Part shown: in pieces, positions 24,795 to 33,892 of the stretch
How positions within the stretch are numbered: the first letter of the stretch is position 1
Layout of the letters: every line of letters starts with the position of its first letter
Origin: Cytophagales bacterium
Lineage (GTDB): Bacteria > Bacteroidota > Bacteroidia > Cytophagales > Cyclobacteriaceae
Direction: 5' to 3'
Length of the DNA stretch: 64,000 bases
Assembly: GCA_017303805.1 (NCBI GenBank)
Contig: JAFLBQ010000001.1
Span: 248,001 to 312,000 of the forward strand
Made by a program: the position numbers and the translations under genes
The notes under the pieces: model-generated
Seen by the model: only the letters and a program-made list of their open reading frames with translations
The model's database searches: none
Told to the model about the DNA's origin: nothing

Positions 24795-26153
24795 ATGATA
24801 GCAGACGAACAGTATATTTTTAAGCCGGAATCAAAGCGTAAGATTTCCATTGTATTGGGAGTAGGTATTTTACTTTTTGTTCTTGGAATTATTATGGCTA
24901 AAAGTTCGGGTGGGCATCATGAAGGTGGGCACGCGGCAACAGAAATCTCCAAGACTTTGGTAGCCAGCACCGATCAGGAAGGCGGCCACGAAGCTACTGC
25001 CCATGAGGCGGGCGCAAGTGAACATCATGGTAGCGCTCCGTGGGTAAAGCGCATTTATACTTCGCTTTGGCACAATAACATCTTCTTTGCCGGTATTGGA
25101 ATTATAGGTTTGTTCTTTGTGGCGATTCAATATGCTGCCCAGGCAGGTTGGTCGGCACCTATTAAACGCATTCCGTTGGCCATGGGGCAGTGGATTCCCT
25201 TTGCAGGTATTTTAATGTTACTTATTTGGTTTGTGGCCAAAGGCGATTTATTCCATTGGACTCACCACGATCTATACGATCCGGCTTCAGCGGATTATGA
25301 TAAAATTCTCGATCAGAAAAGTGTGTATTTCTTTTGGTTAGGAAGTAAGGGCGGCTTTCCCACCTTTTACATCCTGCGTATGGTTGCCTTCTTCTCGCTA
25401 TGGTATTGGTTCTATACCCTTATCAAAAAGCAGATGCTTGCCGAAGATCTGAATGGCGGCACACAGTACTGGTATTCGGCTCGTAAGTTATCGGCCTACT
25501 TCCTGGTGATCTTTGCCGTTAGTTCATCTGTATCTGCGTGGGACTGGGTAATGAGTATTGACCCGCATTGGTTTAGCACCATGTTCGGGTGGTATGTGTT
25601 TGCAAGTTGGTGGGTAACCGGTTTGGCAGTTATTACCCTTATTGTTATTAATTTGAAGAGTGCCGGGTATTTAAAAATGGTTACAGCTAACCACCTACAC
25701 GATCTCGGTAAGTTCGTGTTTGCGTTCAGCGTGTTTTGGACCTACATCTGGTTTAGTCAGTTCCTGCTTATTTACTACGCCAACATTCCGGAAGAGACAG
25801 TTTATTTTATTGAACGAATGAAGCATGCGCCTTACTCGTGGATATTCTATACCAACCTTATCTTAAACTTTGTGTTGCCATTCTTGTTATTAATGACACG
25901 CGATGCCAAGCGCCACGCCTCTATGCTTAAGGTGGTGTGCCCGATTGTAATTGCCGGCCACTGGTTTGATTTTTATAACATGATTACTCCGGGTGTTATG
26001 CAATACAACGGAGGTGTGGGACTGTTAGAGATTGGGCTTGCGCTGATCTTTGCAGCCGTATTTGTATGGGTAGTTTTATCGGCATTGTCTAAAGTGCCCT
26101 TGGTTGCCAAAAACCACCCGATGATGGAAGAGAGTTTGAATCATCATATATAA
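24795..26153 (+). CDS. actF: Alternative complex III membrane subunit ActF
   Basis: This 452-residue integral membrane protein has about ten transmembrane helices, distantly like ActC. A histidine-rich periplasmic stretch follows helix 1 (residues about 38-75, GGHHEGGHAA and similar). Landmarks are SAWDWVMSIDPHWFSTMFGWYVFASWWVTGLA and HDLGKFVFAFSVFWTYIWFSQFLLIYYANIPEET, both strongly conserved. It pairs with ActC in the complex. It precedes the oxidase genes by 25 bases. Confidence 0.94.
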   Translation: MIADEQYIFKPESKRKISIVLGVGILLFVLGIIMAKSSGGHHEGGHAATEISKTLVASTDQEGGHEATAHEAGASEHHGSAPWVKRIYTSLWHNNIFFAGIGIIGLFFVAIQYAAQAGWSAPIKRIPLAMGQWIPFAGILMLLIWFVAKGDLFHWTHHDLYDPASADYDKILDQKSVYFFWLGSKGGFPTFYILRMVAFFSLWYWFYTLIKKQMLAEDLNGGTQYWYSARKLSAYFLVIFAVSSSVSAWDWVMSIDPHWFSTMFGWYVFASWWVTGLAVITLIVINLKSAGYLKMVTANHLHDLGKFVFAFSVFWTYIWFSQFLLIYYANIPEETVYFIERMKHAPYSWIFYTNLILNFVLPFLLLMTRDAKRHASMLKVVCPIVIAGHWFDFYNMITPGVMQYNGGVGLLEIGLALIFAAVFVWVVLSALSKVPLVAKNHPMMEESLNHHI

Positions 26154-26178
26154 TTGAAACCCTGAACGAACTATTTAT

Positions 26179-27261
26179 ATGCTAACGTTGATAATTGTAG
26201 TAGGGATATTGCTGGTGCTGGGCATCTTGTTTCTGATTTTTAGAATTGGAAACCTGGTTGGCCTCGTAAAAGGGAAAGAGGAAGATGTAGCTGAATCAAA
26301 CTCGGTGCATGCCTACCTATTCATCCTGTTTATGATTGCCAGCCTGGTAGGATTTTTCTGGTACTCCTACGCGCATTTCGATTCCTATACACTACCTGTA
26401 GCCTCCGAACATGGCGAATTAACTGATTATTTGTTTTGGGTAACCATGGCTGTAACGGTAGTTGCCTTTGTTTTGATTTTTGTAGTGATGTTCTGGTTCA
26501 CTTTTAAATATCGCTACGATAAAAACCGCAAGGCCGATTTTGTGGCCGATAACCATACACTCGAAATTGTTTGGACGGTTATTCCAGCGATAGTACTGGC
26601 CCTTTTGATTTTTAGTGGTCTGCGTGCATGGAACGACATTACAGACGAAGCCTCGAAAGAAGCAGCCGTTATTGAAGTTATCGGGCAACAATTCTTGTGG
26701 ACGGCCCGCTATCCTGGCAAAGACAACCTGCTGGGAAAACACAATTATCAATTGATTGATGCCTCTAACGAGTTTGGGTTAGACTTACGCGATCAAAACA
26801 CATTCGATGATTTCAAATCGTTGGAATTACACTTGCCCAAAGGCAAGGAGGTGAAGCTGGTGATTCGCGCCAAAGACGTATTGCACAGTGTGTTTTTGCC
26901 ACACTTTCGGGTAAAGATGGATGCGGTACCCGGCATGCACACCACCTTTAAATTTGTGGCTACCAAATCAACAGCCGATATGCGCTCCGAAACCGGCAAC
27001 CCTAATTTCAACTACGAAATGGCATGTACCGAAATCTGCGGTAGGGGCCATTTCTCGATGCGCTTCCCCGTGTTTGTGCACGATAGTGTAGAGGATTACG
27101 AAAAGTGGCTCTATTCGCAAGACGCCTGGCTTAAGCAAAATCCTGACTACCTGAAGCAAGTACCTGCCGAATTGCGCGAAGCAGCATTTGTGAAAGCGGG
27201 GATTCCACTTAGCAGCCAGGAAGTTCTGACGGCAGCACCGGTTTCTGTTACTTTAAATTGA
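26179..27261 (+). CDS. coxB: Cytochrome c oxidase subunit II
   Basis: This 360-residue protein has three transmembrane helices, one more than the usual two (about residues 3-24, 48-66 and 85-110), followed by a cupredoxin CuA domain. CuA ligands are visible: the first histidine in VLHSVFLPHF, then C-x3-C-x3-H-x2-M in CTEICGRGHFSM. The C-terminal tail has no CXXCH haem motif, so this is an aa3-type, not caa3-type, subunit. It receives electrons from alternative complex III or its haem domains. Confidence 0.95.
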   Translation: MLTLIIVVGILLVLGILFLIFRIGNLVGLVKGKEEDVAESNSVHAYLFILFMIASLVGFFWYSYAHFDSYTLPVASEHGELTDYLFWVTMAVTVVAFVLIFVVMFWFTFKYRYDKNRKADFVADNHTLEIVWTVIPAIVLALLIFSGLRAWNDITDEASKEAAVIEVIGQQFLWTARYPGKDNLLGKHNYQLIDASNEFGLDLRDQNTFDDFKSLELHLPKGKEVKLVIRAKDVLHSVFLPHFRVKMDAVPGMHTTFKFVATKSTADMRSETGNPNFNYEMACTEICGRGHFSMRFPVFVHDSVEDYEKWLYSQDAWLKQNPDYLKQVPAELREAAFVKAGIPLSSQEVLTAAPVSVTLN

Positions 27262-27274
27262 GATTTTATTCGTC

Positions 27275-29158
27275 ATGGCAACAATAGATATACATCCGCA
27301 TACTACCACCCACCACGATGATCATGCACATGAGCACGAGCATCATCATGGTAATTTCTGGACCAACTACGTCTTTTCGGAAGACCACAAAGTAATCGCG
27401 AAGCAGTTCTTGATTACCGGTATGATCTGGGCCTTAATTGGCGGTGTGCTTTCTGTTTTGTTCCGGCTTCAATTGGGTTTCCCCGATGCGGATTTATCGT
27501 GGCTGAAACCAATTCTGGGTGGTTGGTTAACTCCTGAAGGAAAGATTGATCCTGAGTTTTACCTGGCGTTGGTAACCATGCACGGTACCATCATGGTGTT
27601 CTTCGTGCTTACTGCCGGTTTGAGCGGTACCTTCAGCAATTTCCTTATTCCATTGCAGGTGGGTGCGCGCGACATGGCCAGCGGTTTTATGAACATGCTT
27701 TCTTACTGGTTCTTTTTTGTGTCCAGCGTAATCATGTTCATTTCTTTGTTCATTTCTACCGGCCCGGCATCGGGCGGCTGGGTAATCTATCCGCCATTAA
27801 GTGCGTTGCCGCAAGCAATGCAAGGGAGTGGGTTAGGTATGACTTTGTGGTTGGTGGCTATGGCCATCTTCATTGCCAGCTCGCTGTTAGGAAGCATCAA
27901 CTACATTTCTACGGTAATTAATATGCGTACCAAAGGCATGTCGTTTACGCGGCTGCCACTAACAATCTGGGCGTTCTTCTTTACGGCTATCATCGGTATT
28001 CTTTCGTTTCCGGTGCTGTTTGCTGCTGCCTTGTTGCTCATCTTCGATCGCAGTTTCGGAACGAGTTTCTACCTGTCAGATATTTACATTGGCGGTGAGG
28101 CACTGCCTAATCAAGGTGGTAGCCCGATTTTATTCCAACACTTGTTTTGGTTTTTAGGCCACCCCGAAGTGTACATTGTGTTATTACCGGCATTGGGTAT
28201 TACCTCCGAAATTATTGCCACCAATTCGCGCAAGCCCATATTTGGTTACAAGGCAATGGTGGGCTCTATGTTGTTCATCGCCATCCTTTCGTTTGTGGTG
28301 TGGGCACACCACATGTTTGTAACGGGTATGAACCCCTTCCTCGGCTCAATCTTTACCCTGCTTACGCTGATTATTGCCGTGCCTTCTGCGGTAAAAATCT
28401 TTAACTATGTTACTACCCTTTGGAAAGGAAACATCCGGTTTACATCGGCCATGTTGTTTTCGATTGGTCTGGTTTCATTCTTCTTAACGGGTGGTATCAC
28501 TGGTATCTTCCTGGGTAACTCTGCCATAGATATTCAATTGCACGATACGTACTTTGTGGTAGCTCACTTCCACCTGGTAATGGGTAGTGCCTCGTTCTTC
28601 GGCATGGTAGCCGGTGTGTACCATTGGTTCCCTAAAATGTTTGGCCGCATGTTGGACGAGAAATTAGGATACATCCATTTCTGGTTAACTTTTGTAGGTG
28701 TGTACCTGGTATTCTTCCCCATGCACTACATTGGTATTGCTGGTTTCCCGCGCAGGTACTATAGCTGGACAAACTTTGAAACCTTTAGCGGCTTTGCTGA
28801 TTTGAATATGCTGGTGAGTGCGGCTGCAATCCTCACGCTCAGTGCCCAGTTTATCTTCTTGTTCAACTTTATCTATAGTATTTTCAGAGGCAAGGTTGCT
28901 CCGGCAAATCCCTGGAACTCCAATACACTGGAGTGGACAACACCACGCAATCCCGGCCACGGAAACTGGCCTGGCGAAATACCAACCGTGTACCGTTGGC
29001 CTTACGATTACAGCAAGCCCGGTGCTAAAGATGATTTTATCCCACAGCATATTCCTTACTCCGAAACTCCCGAATCAAATTTTCCGCATGAGAATGAATT
29101 GATTAAACTGGAGTTAAACAACGAAACCATTAAAGTAGAAGGTAAACACGGCCATTAA
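27275..29158 (+). CDS. coxA: Cytochrome c oxidase subunit I (A1-type haem-copper oxidase)
   Basis: This 627-residue protein begins with a histidine-rich soluble stretch (HPHTTTHHDDHAHEHEHHHG) and has at least twelve transmembrane helices. The core motif GHPEVY shows the CuB ligand His296 and the crosslinked Tyr300; Glu298 marks the A1 family proton pathway. Further CuB ligands are the histidine pair in WAHHMFVTG, and the haem ligands are in HDTYFVVAHFHLVMG. It reduces O2 to water while pumping protons. The N-terminal histidine run is unusual and may bind copper or zinc. Confidence 0.97.
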   Translation: MATIDIHPHTTTHHDDHAHEHEHHHGNFWTNYVFSEDHKVIAKQFLITGMIWALIGGVLSVLFRLQLGFPDADLSWLKPILGGWLTPEGKIDPEFYLALVTMHGTIMVFFVLTAGLSGTFSNFLIPLQVGARDMASGFMNMLSYWFFFVSSVIMFISLFISTGPASGGWVIYPPLSALPQAMQGSGLGMTLWLVAMAIFIASSLLGSINYISTVINMRTKGMSFTRLPLTIWAFFFTAIIGILSFPVLFAAALLLIFDRSFGTSFYLSDIYIGGEALPNQGGSPILFQHLFWFLGHPEVYIVLLPALGITSEIIATNSRKPIFGYKAMVGSMLFIAILSFVVWAHHMFVTGMNPFLGSIFTLLTLIIAVPSAVKIFNYVTTLWKGNIRFTSAMLFSIGLVSFFLTGGITGIFLGNSAIDIQLHDTYFVVAHFHLVMGSASFFGMVAGVYHWFPKMFGRMLDEKLGYIHFWLTFVGVYLVFFPMHYIGIAGFPRRYYSWTNFETFSGFADLNMLVSAAAILTLSAQFIFLFNFIYSIFRGKVAPANPWNSNTLEWTTPRNPGHGNWPGEIPTVYRWPYDYSKPGAKDDFIPQHIPYSETPESNFPHENELIKLELNNETIKVEGKHGH

Positions 29159-29164
29159 TTTTTA

Positions 29165-30184
29165 GTGGTGTTGACCAACACAGCGACCAGTCGTTTTCGC
29201 AGGCTCTGCCTGATTACGCTGGTCGCTGTTTATTTTTTAATTCTGGTAGGCGGCATAGTAAGAAGCACAGGCTCAGGCATGGGTTGCCCCGATTGGCCCA
29301 AATGCTTTGGCTCCTGGGTGCCGCCCACATCTGTAACGCAATTGCCACCTGATTACAAAGAAAAGTTTGCTGCCTTCCGCGAAAGCAAGAACAAAAAATT
29401 TGCCCGATACCTGAAGGTATTTGGATTTGAAGAAACGGCTAACAGCATTTTGAATGATGCGTCTATCTTAGAAGAGGCCGATTTTAATGTAACCAAAACC
29501 TGGATTGAATACCTGAACCGGATTGTGGGTGTGATTATCGGTTTTTTGATAATGGCGGTTTTGGCAAGCAGTTATTTGCTGCGTAAACAAAACCCCGGTT
29601 GGTTGTGGGTTGCAGTAGCCGCTTTTATTACGGTAGTAGTTCAGGGTTGGTTTGGGTCTATTGTTGTTTCCACCAACCTAACCGCCTGGACCATTACAGT
29701 GCACATGCTGATGGCTTTTGTGTTGGTAGTCATGCTTCTTTGGCTTTATGAGCGCAGCGCTAGCCGGACGAAGTTGCCGGCTTTAAAGTACACGAGGGTA
29801 TTGTTGACGGCCTGCATGGTTGTGCTGCTGGCGCAAGTTCTTTTAGGCACCGAAGTCCGGGCTGCCATCGATAGAGTTTCTGCGTTACTTTTACCCCGGT
29901 CTTCGTGGATTTTGGAGGCCGGACAAGACTTTTTGGTGCACCGGGCCTTTTCGTGGGTGGTAGTTATTTTACATTCAGTTTTAATCTTCAGATTATTGAA
30001 AACAAGCCCCTTTATTCCTTTACCAGGTGGCTTGGTTCTGCTAATTTTGCTCACCCTGATTTCGGGCATTGGAATGGCCTATTTCGCAATTCCGGCCTTT
30101 CTTCAGCCCCTGCATTTACTGGCAGCCACCTTAACATTTGGGCTTCAGTTTTTGTTGTTTTTACGGTTCGAAACAGTACGATAA
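29165..30184 (+). CDS. ctaA: Haem A synthase (CtaA/COX15 family)
   Basis: This 339-residue protein has about eight transmembrane helices. It carries the conserved opening GGIVRSTGSGMGCPDWPKCFG (a CxxxxxC pair) and haem-ligand histidines in EYLNRIVG-adjacent, TVHMLMAF, LVHRAFSWVVVILHS and PLHLLAATL. It hydroxylates haem O to haem A, the cofactor of the adjacent oxidase. The start is GTG at 29165 (a second GTG at 29168 is equally possible), six bases after coxA. Confidence 0.92.
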   Translation: MVLTNTATSRFRRLCLITLVAVYFLILVGGIVRSTGSGMGCPDWPKCFGSWVPPTSVTQLPPDYKEKFAAFRESKNKKFARYLKVFGFEETANSILNDASILEEADFNVTKTWIEYLNRIVGVIIGFLIMAVLASSYLLRKQNPGWLWVAVAAFITVVVQGWFGSIVVSTNLTAWTITVHMLMAFVLVVMLLWLYERSASRTKLPALKYTRVLLTACMVVLLAQVLLGTEVRAAIDRVSALLLPRSSWILEAGQDFLVHRAFSWVVVILHSVLIFRLLKTSPFIPLPGGLVLLILLTLISGIGMAYFAIPAFLQPLHLLAATLTFGLQFLLFLRFETVR

Positions 30185-30186
30185 GC

Positions 30187-31077
30187 ATGGCAGCATCGAA
30201 AGCAATAAATTCATCGCAGTTGGGCGTAAAGCTTGGGGCCCTGGTGGAATTGCTGAAAGTAAGATTATCTATGTTGGTAGCTTTTTCCTGCGCCTTTGGC
30301 TATGGGTTGGCTACGCGCGGCAATCTAAATTGGGAGGTATTGCTCATGCTTACCCTGGGTGGGTTCCTGCTATCGGGAGCCTCGGTTGGCATTAATCAGA
30401 TTCTTGAAAAAGACCTCGATGCGTTAATGACGCGCACACAAAACCGCCCCTTGCCAACAGCACGCCTTTCGGTTAGCGAAGCCACCATTTTTATTCTGCT
30501 GTGCATGCTGGCCAGCCTGGTTATTTTGTGGGTGTACACCAACCCACTTACAGTGGTGCTTTCCATTGTGTCGATGTTGCTGTATAGTTTTGCCTATACA
30601 CCTTTAAAGCAGGTTGGGCCCATTGCTGTGTTTGTAGGAGCCATACCCGGGGCCTTGCCGCCCTTGTTGGGCTGGATTGCTGCAACAGGAACTATTACGT
30701 ATGAAGCGATTATCATTTTCGGAATTCAGTTTATCTGGCAGTTCCCGCATTTTTGGGCTATTGCCTGGGTAGCCGATGACGACTATAAAAAAGCCGGGTT
30801 TAAGCTTTTGCCTTCGGGGGGTGGAAAAGATTTGAATACCGCTATTCAGATCATGATCTATACCATGTTTTTGATACCGTTGGGTTTATTGCCGGCCACG
30901 TTTGGAATAACCGGCATCTACTCGGCCGTGGTGGCTACCCTGTGCGGGGCCGCATTTTTTGCGCAAACCTTTTCGCTAATGAAAACCGGAAGCCGCCAGT
31001 CGGCCTTGCGCATTATGTTTGGGTCGTTTATTTATTTGCCCGTTGTACAGATAGCGTATTTGATGGATAAGGTTTAA
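30187..31077 (+). CDS. ctaB: Protohaem IX farnesyltransferase (haem O synthase)
   Basis: This 296-residue UbiA-family prenyltransferase has nine predicted helices. The two aspartate-rich motifs are present: NQILEKDLDALMTRTQNRPLP (N-x3-x-D-x3-D type, near residue 70) and VADDDYKKAGFKLLP. It attaches a farnesyl group to haem B for the adjacent oxidase. It begins 2 bases after ctaA; an in-frame extension upstream is part of ctaA and is rejected. Confidence 0.95.
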   Translation: MAASKAINSSQLGVKLGALVELLKVRLSMLVAFSCAFGYGLATRGNLNWEVLLMLTLGGFLLSGASVGINQILEKDLDALMTRTQNRPLPTARLSVSEATIFILLCMLASLVILWVYTNPLTVVLSIVSMLLYSFAYTPLKQVGPIAVFVGAIPGALPPLLGWIAATGTITYEAIIIFGIQFIWQFPHFWAIAWVADDDYKKAGFKLLPSGGGKDLNTAIQIMIYTMFLIPLGLLPATFGITGIYSAVVATLCGAAFFAQTFSLMKTGSRQSALRIMFGSFIYLPVVQIAYLMDKV

Positions 31078-31090
31078 GAAAGAAGAAGCC

Positions 31091-31684
31091 ATGGAGAACA
31101 GTTCAGCAGGAGAGTTTAAACTGATTGAAGAGCCAGAAAAACCGCTGGCGATGGAGCCGCGTAAATTTTCGATGTGGCTGTTCATGGGCAGTGTAATTAT
31201 GCTGTTTGCGGCTTTAACATCGGCTTACATTGTACGCGAAGCAGAGGGCAACTGGGTTTACTTCGAAATGCCCCCGGTATTTACCATTTCAACCATCGTA
31301 ATCTTGTTAAGCAGTGTTACGATGCAATGGGCGTATTGGTCGGCCAGAAAAGATAACCTCGGCAATCTGAAATTGCTGCTTACCATTACAGCCGTTTTAG
31401 GTTTTGCCTTTCTGGTGTTGCAGTGGGAGGGGTGGACGCAATTGGTGGCCGCCAAAATTTATTTTGTGGGCAACCCGTCCGGATCGTTTCTATATGTTTT
31501 AACCGGAGTGCACGCGCTGCACATTATCAGTGCCATTGTTTTTTTGTTGATTGTAGTGGTAGCCGCATACCGGTTGCAGGTGCATGCCAAAAAGCTGGTT
31601 CAATTGGAAATGTGTACCACTTACTGGCATTTTTTGGGCGGACTTTGGCTATATTTGTTCGTATTTCTATTATTGTACCGATAA
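31091..31684 (+). CDS. Cytochrome c oxidase subunit III, first copy
   Basis: This 197-residue haem-copper oxidase subunit III has five transmembrane helices. Landmarks are KFSMWLFMGSVIMLFAALTSAYIVR, LYVLTGVHALHIISAIVFL (H-A-L-H) and the C-terminal TYWHFLGGLWLYLFVFLLLYR. Subunit III stabilises proton uptake by subunit I. It is followed by a second, longer subunit III gene after 16 bases, a known Bacteroidota arrangement. Confidence 0.9.
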   Translation: MENSSAGEFKLIEEPEKPLAMEPRKFSMWLFMGSVIMLFAALTSAYIVREAEGNWVYFEMPPVFTISTIVILLSSVTMQWAYWSARKDNLGNLKLLLTITAVLGFAFLVLQWEGWTQLVAAKIYFVGNPSGSFLYVLTGVHALHIISAIVFLLIVVVAAYRLQVHAKKLVQLEMCTTYWHFLGGLWLYLFVFLLLYR

Positions 31685-31700
31685 AACCTAATACCTGATT

Positions 31701-32474
31701 ATGGCACATTCTACAGCCGCAGCAGTTACCGGAAAAAGCGTTTGGGATGGCGGAGCCTCGCCCATGAATGCCAGCTATGGTAAGTTAATGATGTGGTTCT
31801 TTTTGCTTTCCGATGCATTTACATTTTCCGGGTTGCTGATTACGTATGGATTGGTTCGTTCATCGCATCAGGCCTACGAAGGGCTGGTAAGCGCCTTCAC
31901 ATTTTCTACAGAATATTGGCCGATACCCGAAAAAGTTTTTGAAGCTGTTCCATTCCTGCATGGCTACGAATTACCGTTGGTGTTTGTAGGGATTATGACC
32001 TTCATTCTTATTATGAGTTCCGTTACCATGGTGTTAGCAGTAGAAGCAGGCCATAGAATGGATCGTAAAGCGGTAGAGAAATGGATGCTGTGGACAATTA
32101 TCGGTGGCATTACCTTTTTAAGCTGCCAGGCATGGGAATGGACACACTTTATTGTAGGTACAGATACTGCCACATTGAAAGATGTGTTTAATACCAAAAC
32201 TGGTTTGTGGGAACAAATAAAAGTTACGGGAGCCAACCTGCATGTTAATCAATATGGCCCGCAACCTTTTGCCGATTTCTTTTTCTTCATCACCGGCTTC
32301 CACGGCTTTCACGTGTTTAGCGGTGTGTTGCTTAATTTCTTAATCTATTACAACACGGTTACCGGAGTGTACGAGCGCAGAGGCCACTACGAAATGGTAG
32401 AGAAAGTAGGGCTCTATTGGCACTTTGTTGATTTGGTTTGGGTTTTTGTATTCACGTTCTTTTATCTTGTTTAA
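31701..32474 (+). CDS. Cytochrome c oxidase subunit III, second copy
   Basis: This 257-residue subunit III has seven helices (MMWFFLLSDAFTFSGLLITYGLV at 30-52, GFHGFHVFSGVLLNFLIYY, YWHFVDLVWVFVFTFFYLV at the end). The insert between residues 60-90 (ASTEYWPIPEKVFEAVPFLHG type) is seen in this Bacteroidota branch. Paired copies with the preceding gene may together form subunit III, or one may be a specialised paralogue. Both look intact. Confidence 0.9.
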   Translation: MAHSTAAAVTGKSVWDGGASPMNASYGKLMMWFFLLSDAFTFSGLLITYGLVRSSHQAYEGLVSAFTFSTEYWPIPEKVFEAVPFLHGYELPLVFVGIMTFILIMSSVTMVLAVEAGHRMDRKAVEKWMLWTIIGGITFLSCQAWEWTHFIVGTDTATLKDVFNTKTGLWEQIKVTGANLHVNQYGPQPFADFFFFITGFHGFHVFSGVLLNFLIYYNTVTGVYERRGHYEMVEKVGLYWHFVDLVWVFVFTFFYLV

Positions 32475-32480
32475 ATAAGT

Positions 32481-32813
32481 ATGGCACATCACGCACACGA
32501 ACCTCAGGTAACGGTACTTCCACCCGATAAAGCCAAGATTAAAAAACTTTGGACGGTTGCGCTGTACCTTTTGGTAATTACCATTTTTGAATTTGCGGTA
32601 GCTTTTCTGGTACCCCACGAGTATAAGCAATTGCGCGTGTGGATATTTGTAGGAATGACAATTGTTAAAGCCGGCTACATTGTGGGCGAGTTTATGCACT
32701 TGCGCTACGAAGTGAAAGTGCTCTTCTGGTCGATCTTAATACCCGTGCTGTTTATTGTTTGGATGCTGGTGGCCTTTGTTTACGAAGGAATTAAAATGCC
32801 GGTTTTTCAATGA
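32481..32813 (+). CDS. Cytochrome c oxidase subunit IV
   Basis: This 110-residue protein has three transmembrane helices and a short N-terminal hydrophilic part (MAHHAHEPQVTVLPPDKAKI). The sequence AGYIVGEFMHLRYEVK is the prokaryotic subunit IV hallmark. It caps the oxidase in the membrane and closes the act-cox operon, followed by a strong terminator. Confidence 0.88.
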   Translation: MAHHAHEPQVTVLPPDKAKIKKLWTVALYLLVITIFEFAVAFLVPHEYKQLRVWIFVGMTIVKAGYIVGEFMHLRYEVKVLFWSILIPVLFIVWMLVAFVYEGIKMPVFQ

Positions 32814-32841
32814 GAACTCATTGATTCTGATTTTTGATACA

Positions 32842-32872
32842 GGAGGCTAAAGGGAACTTTAGCCTTCTTTTT
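32842..32872 (+). terminator. Terminator of the act-cox operon
   Basis: An 11-bp stem (GGAGGCTAAAG pairing with CTTTAGCCTTC, one G-T pair) with a GGAA tetraloop is followed by TTTTTAT. It lies 28 bases after the subunit IV stop. Confidence 0.92.
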
Positions 32873-32886
32873 ATGTTACATCTGCA

Positions 32887-33360
32887 ATGCCTAAAAAAGT
32901 TATGTTCCTGTTGGTGGCCTTGTTGCTTCCCGGTTTAATCTTCCTGTTTCTAAAAAAATTTGGTAAGAACGAGTTTTCAATACCCGTTTACTATCAGACA
33001 GAAGCCCCTGTGGCACCGGCTGGTGATTGTGGTACCTATTCTTTTCCATACCGGATAGCCGACTCAATCAAAGCTCAAATCTTCTCTGGTGCAAACCCAA
33101 AACCCGTGCTGGTAGTTGCCGACACCTCAGCGGTACTTGTCAAACATGTTACGCACGTGGCCCAACAATTAAATAGTTTGTTTGTTGTAAAATATGGTGC
33201 CGATACCCGGTGGTTAAGCTGCGCTTTTTTTCTTAACCCACCCTGGACGGCTGTGCTAATCGATACCGAAGGGCAAATACGGGGCTATTATGCGCCCACC
33301 ACCCGCGAAGAAGCAGACCGACTATTGGTGGAACTTAAAATTTTATTGAAGCAGTATTAG
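32887..33360 (+). CDS. Sco-like thioredoxin-fold protein lacking the copper-binding CXXXC motif
   Basis: This 157-residue protein has an N-terminal membrane anchor (MFLLVALLLPGLIFLF) with a following KKFGKNEFSIPVYY segment as in Bacteroidota Sco proteins. Its C-terminal half PWTAVLIDTEGQIRGYYAPT..EEADRLLVELKILL matches the final strands and helix of Sco1/SenC. The copper-site CXXXC is absent: only C48 and C112 are left, far apart. Sco normally inserts copper into the CuA site of subunit II. Here only the fold is likely kept, so copper delivery would need another protein or a different chemistry. It heads an assembly-factor run directly after the oxidase. Confidence 0.65.
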   Translation: MPKKVMFLLVALLLPGLIFLFLKKFGKNEFSIPVYYQTEAPVAPAGDCGTYSFPYRIADSIKAQIFSGANPKPVLVVADTSAVLVKHVTHVAQQLNSLFVVKYGADTRWLSCAFFLNPPWTAVLIDTEGQIRGYYAPTTREEADRLLVELKILLKQY

Positions 33361-33362
33361 AC

Positions 33363-33887
33363 ATGGCAATTGAAACCACACGATCTCCCTACCATAAACT
33401 GATTGTAGCCTTATCCATAATCTTACCAGTGGCGGTGGCCGCTTTGTTTCGGATTAAAATACCCGGCTACGATCTTAGTTTTTTGCCGCCCATTTATGCA
33501 ACTATAAACGGGCTTACAGCCCTGCTTTTGGTAACCGCTGTAATGGCAATAAAACGTAAAAACCGCGCGCTGCACGAAAGATTAATGAAGACCTGCATGG
33601 CACTTTCGGCCGCCTTTCTGGTAATGTATGTACTCTACCACATGACCAGCGACTCCACCCCTTATGGAGGTCAGGGTGTGTGGCGGGCCGTTTATTACTT
33701 CATTTTAATAAGCCACATCCTGCTTTCGGTAGTGGTGGTGCCGTTGGTACTATTTACATTCTCGCGGGCACTGGCCGGCAATTTTGTTCGCCACCGCGCT
33801 TTGGCTAAATTTACTTTTCCGGTTTGGTTATATGTAGCAATTACCGGTGTGATCGTATATCTAATGATTAGTCCCTATTACGCCTGA
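33363..33887 (+). CDS. DUF420 membrane protein (CtaM-like oxidase assembly factor)
   Basis: This 174-residue protein has five transmembrane helices and the DUF420 signature ALHERLMKTCMALSAAFLVMYVLYHM in helix 2-3, with conserved histidines (HERL, LYHM, SHILL, RHRALA). The family includes YozB/CtaM, needed for assembly or function of cytochrome aa3 oxidases in Firmicutes. It lies 2 bases after the Sco-like gene, consistent with an oxidase assembly role. Confidence 0.85.
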   Translation: MAIETTRSPYHKLIVALSIILPVAVAALFRIKIPGYDLSFLPPIYATINGLTALLLVTAVMAIKRKNRALHERLMKTCMALSAAFLVMYVLYHMTSDSTPYGGQGVWRAVYYFILISHILLSVVVVPLVLFTFSRALAGNFVRHRALAKFTFPVWLYVAITGVIVYLMISPYYA

Positions 33888-33892
33888 TTACG

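Noticed and set aside
29905-30186. In-frame extension before ctaB
   Set aside because: It lies within ctaA in another frame; the ATG at 30187 directly follows the ctaA stop.
31091-32474. Two adjacent subunit III genes as a recent duplication or frameshifted single gene
   Set aside because: The two proteins differ strongly in length and sequence and both have complete helices and own starts; paired genes are normal in Bacteroidota oxidase operons.
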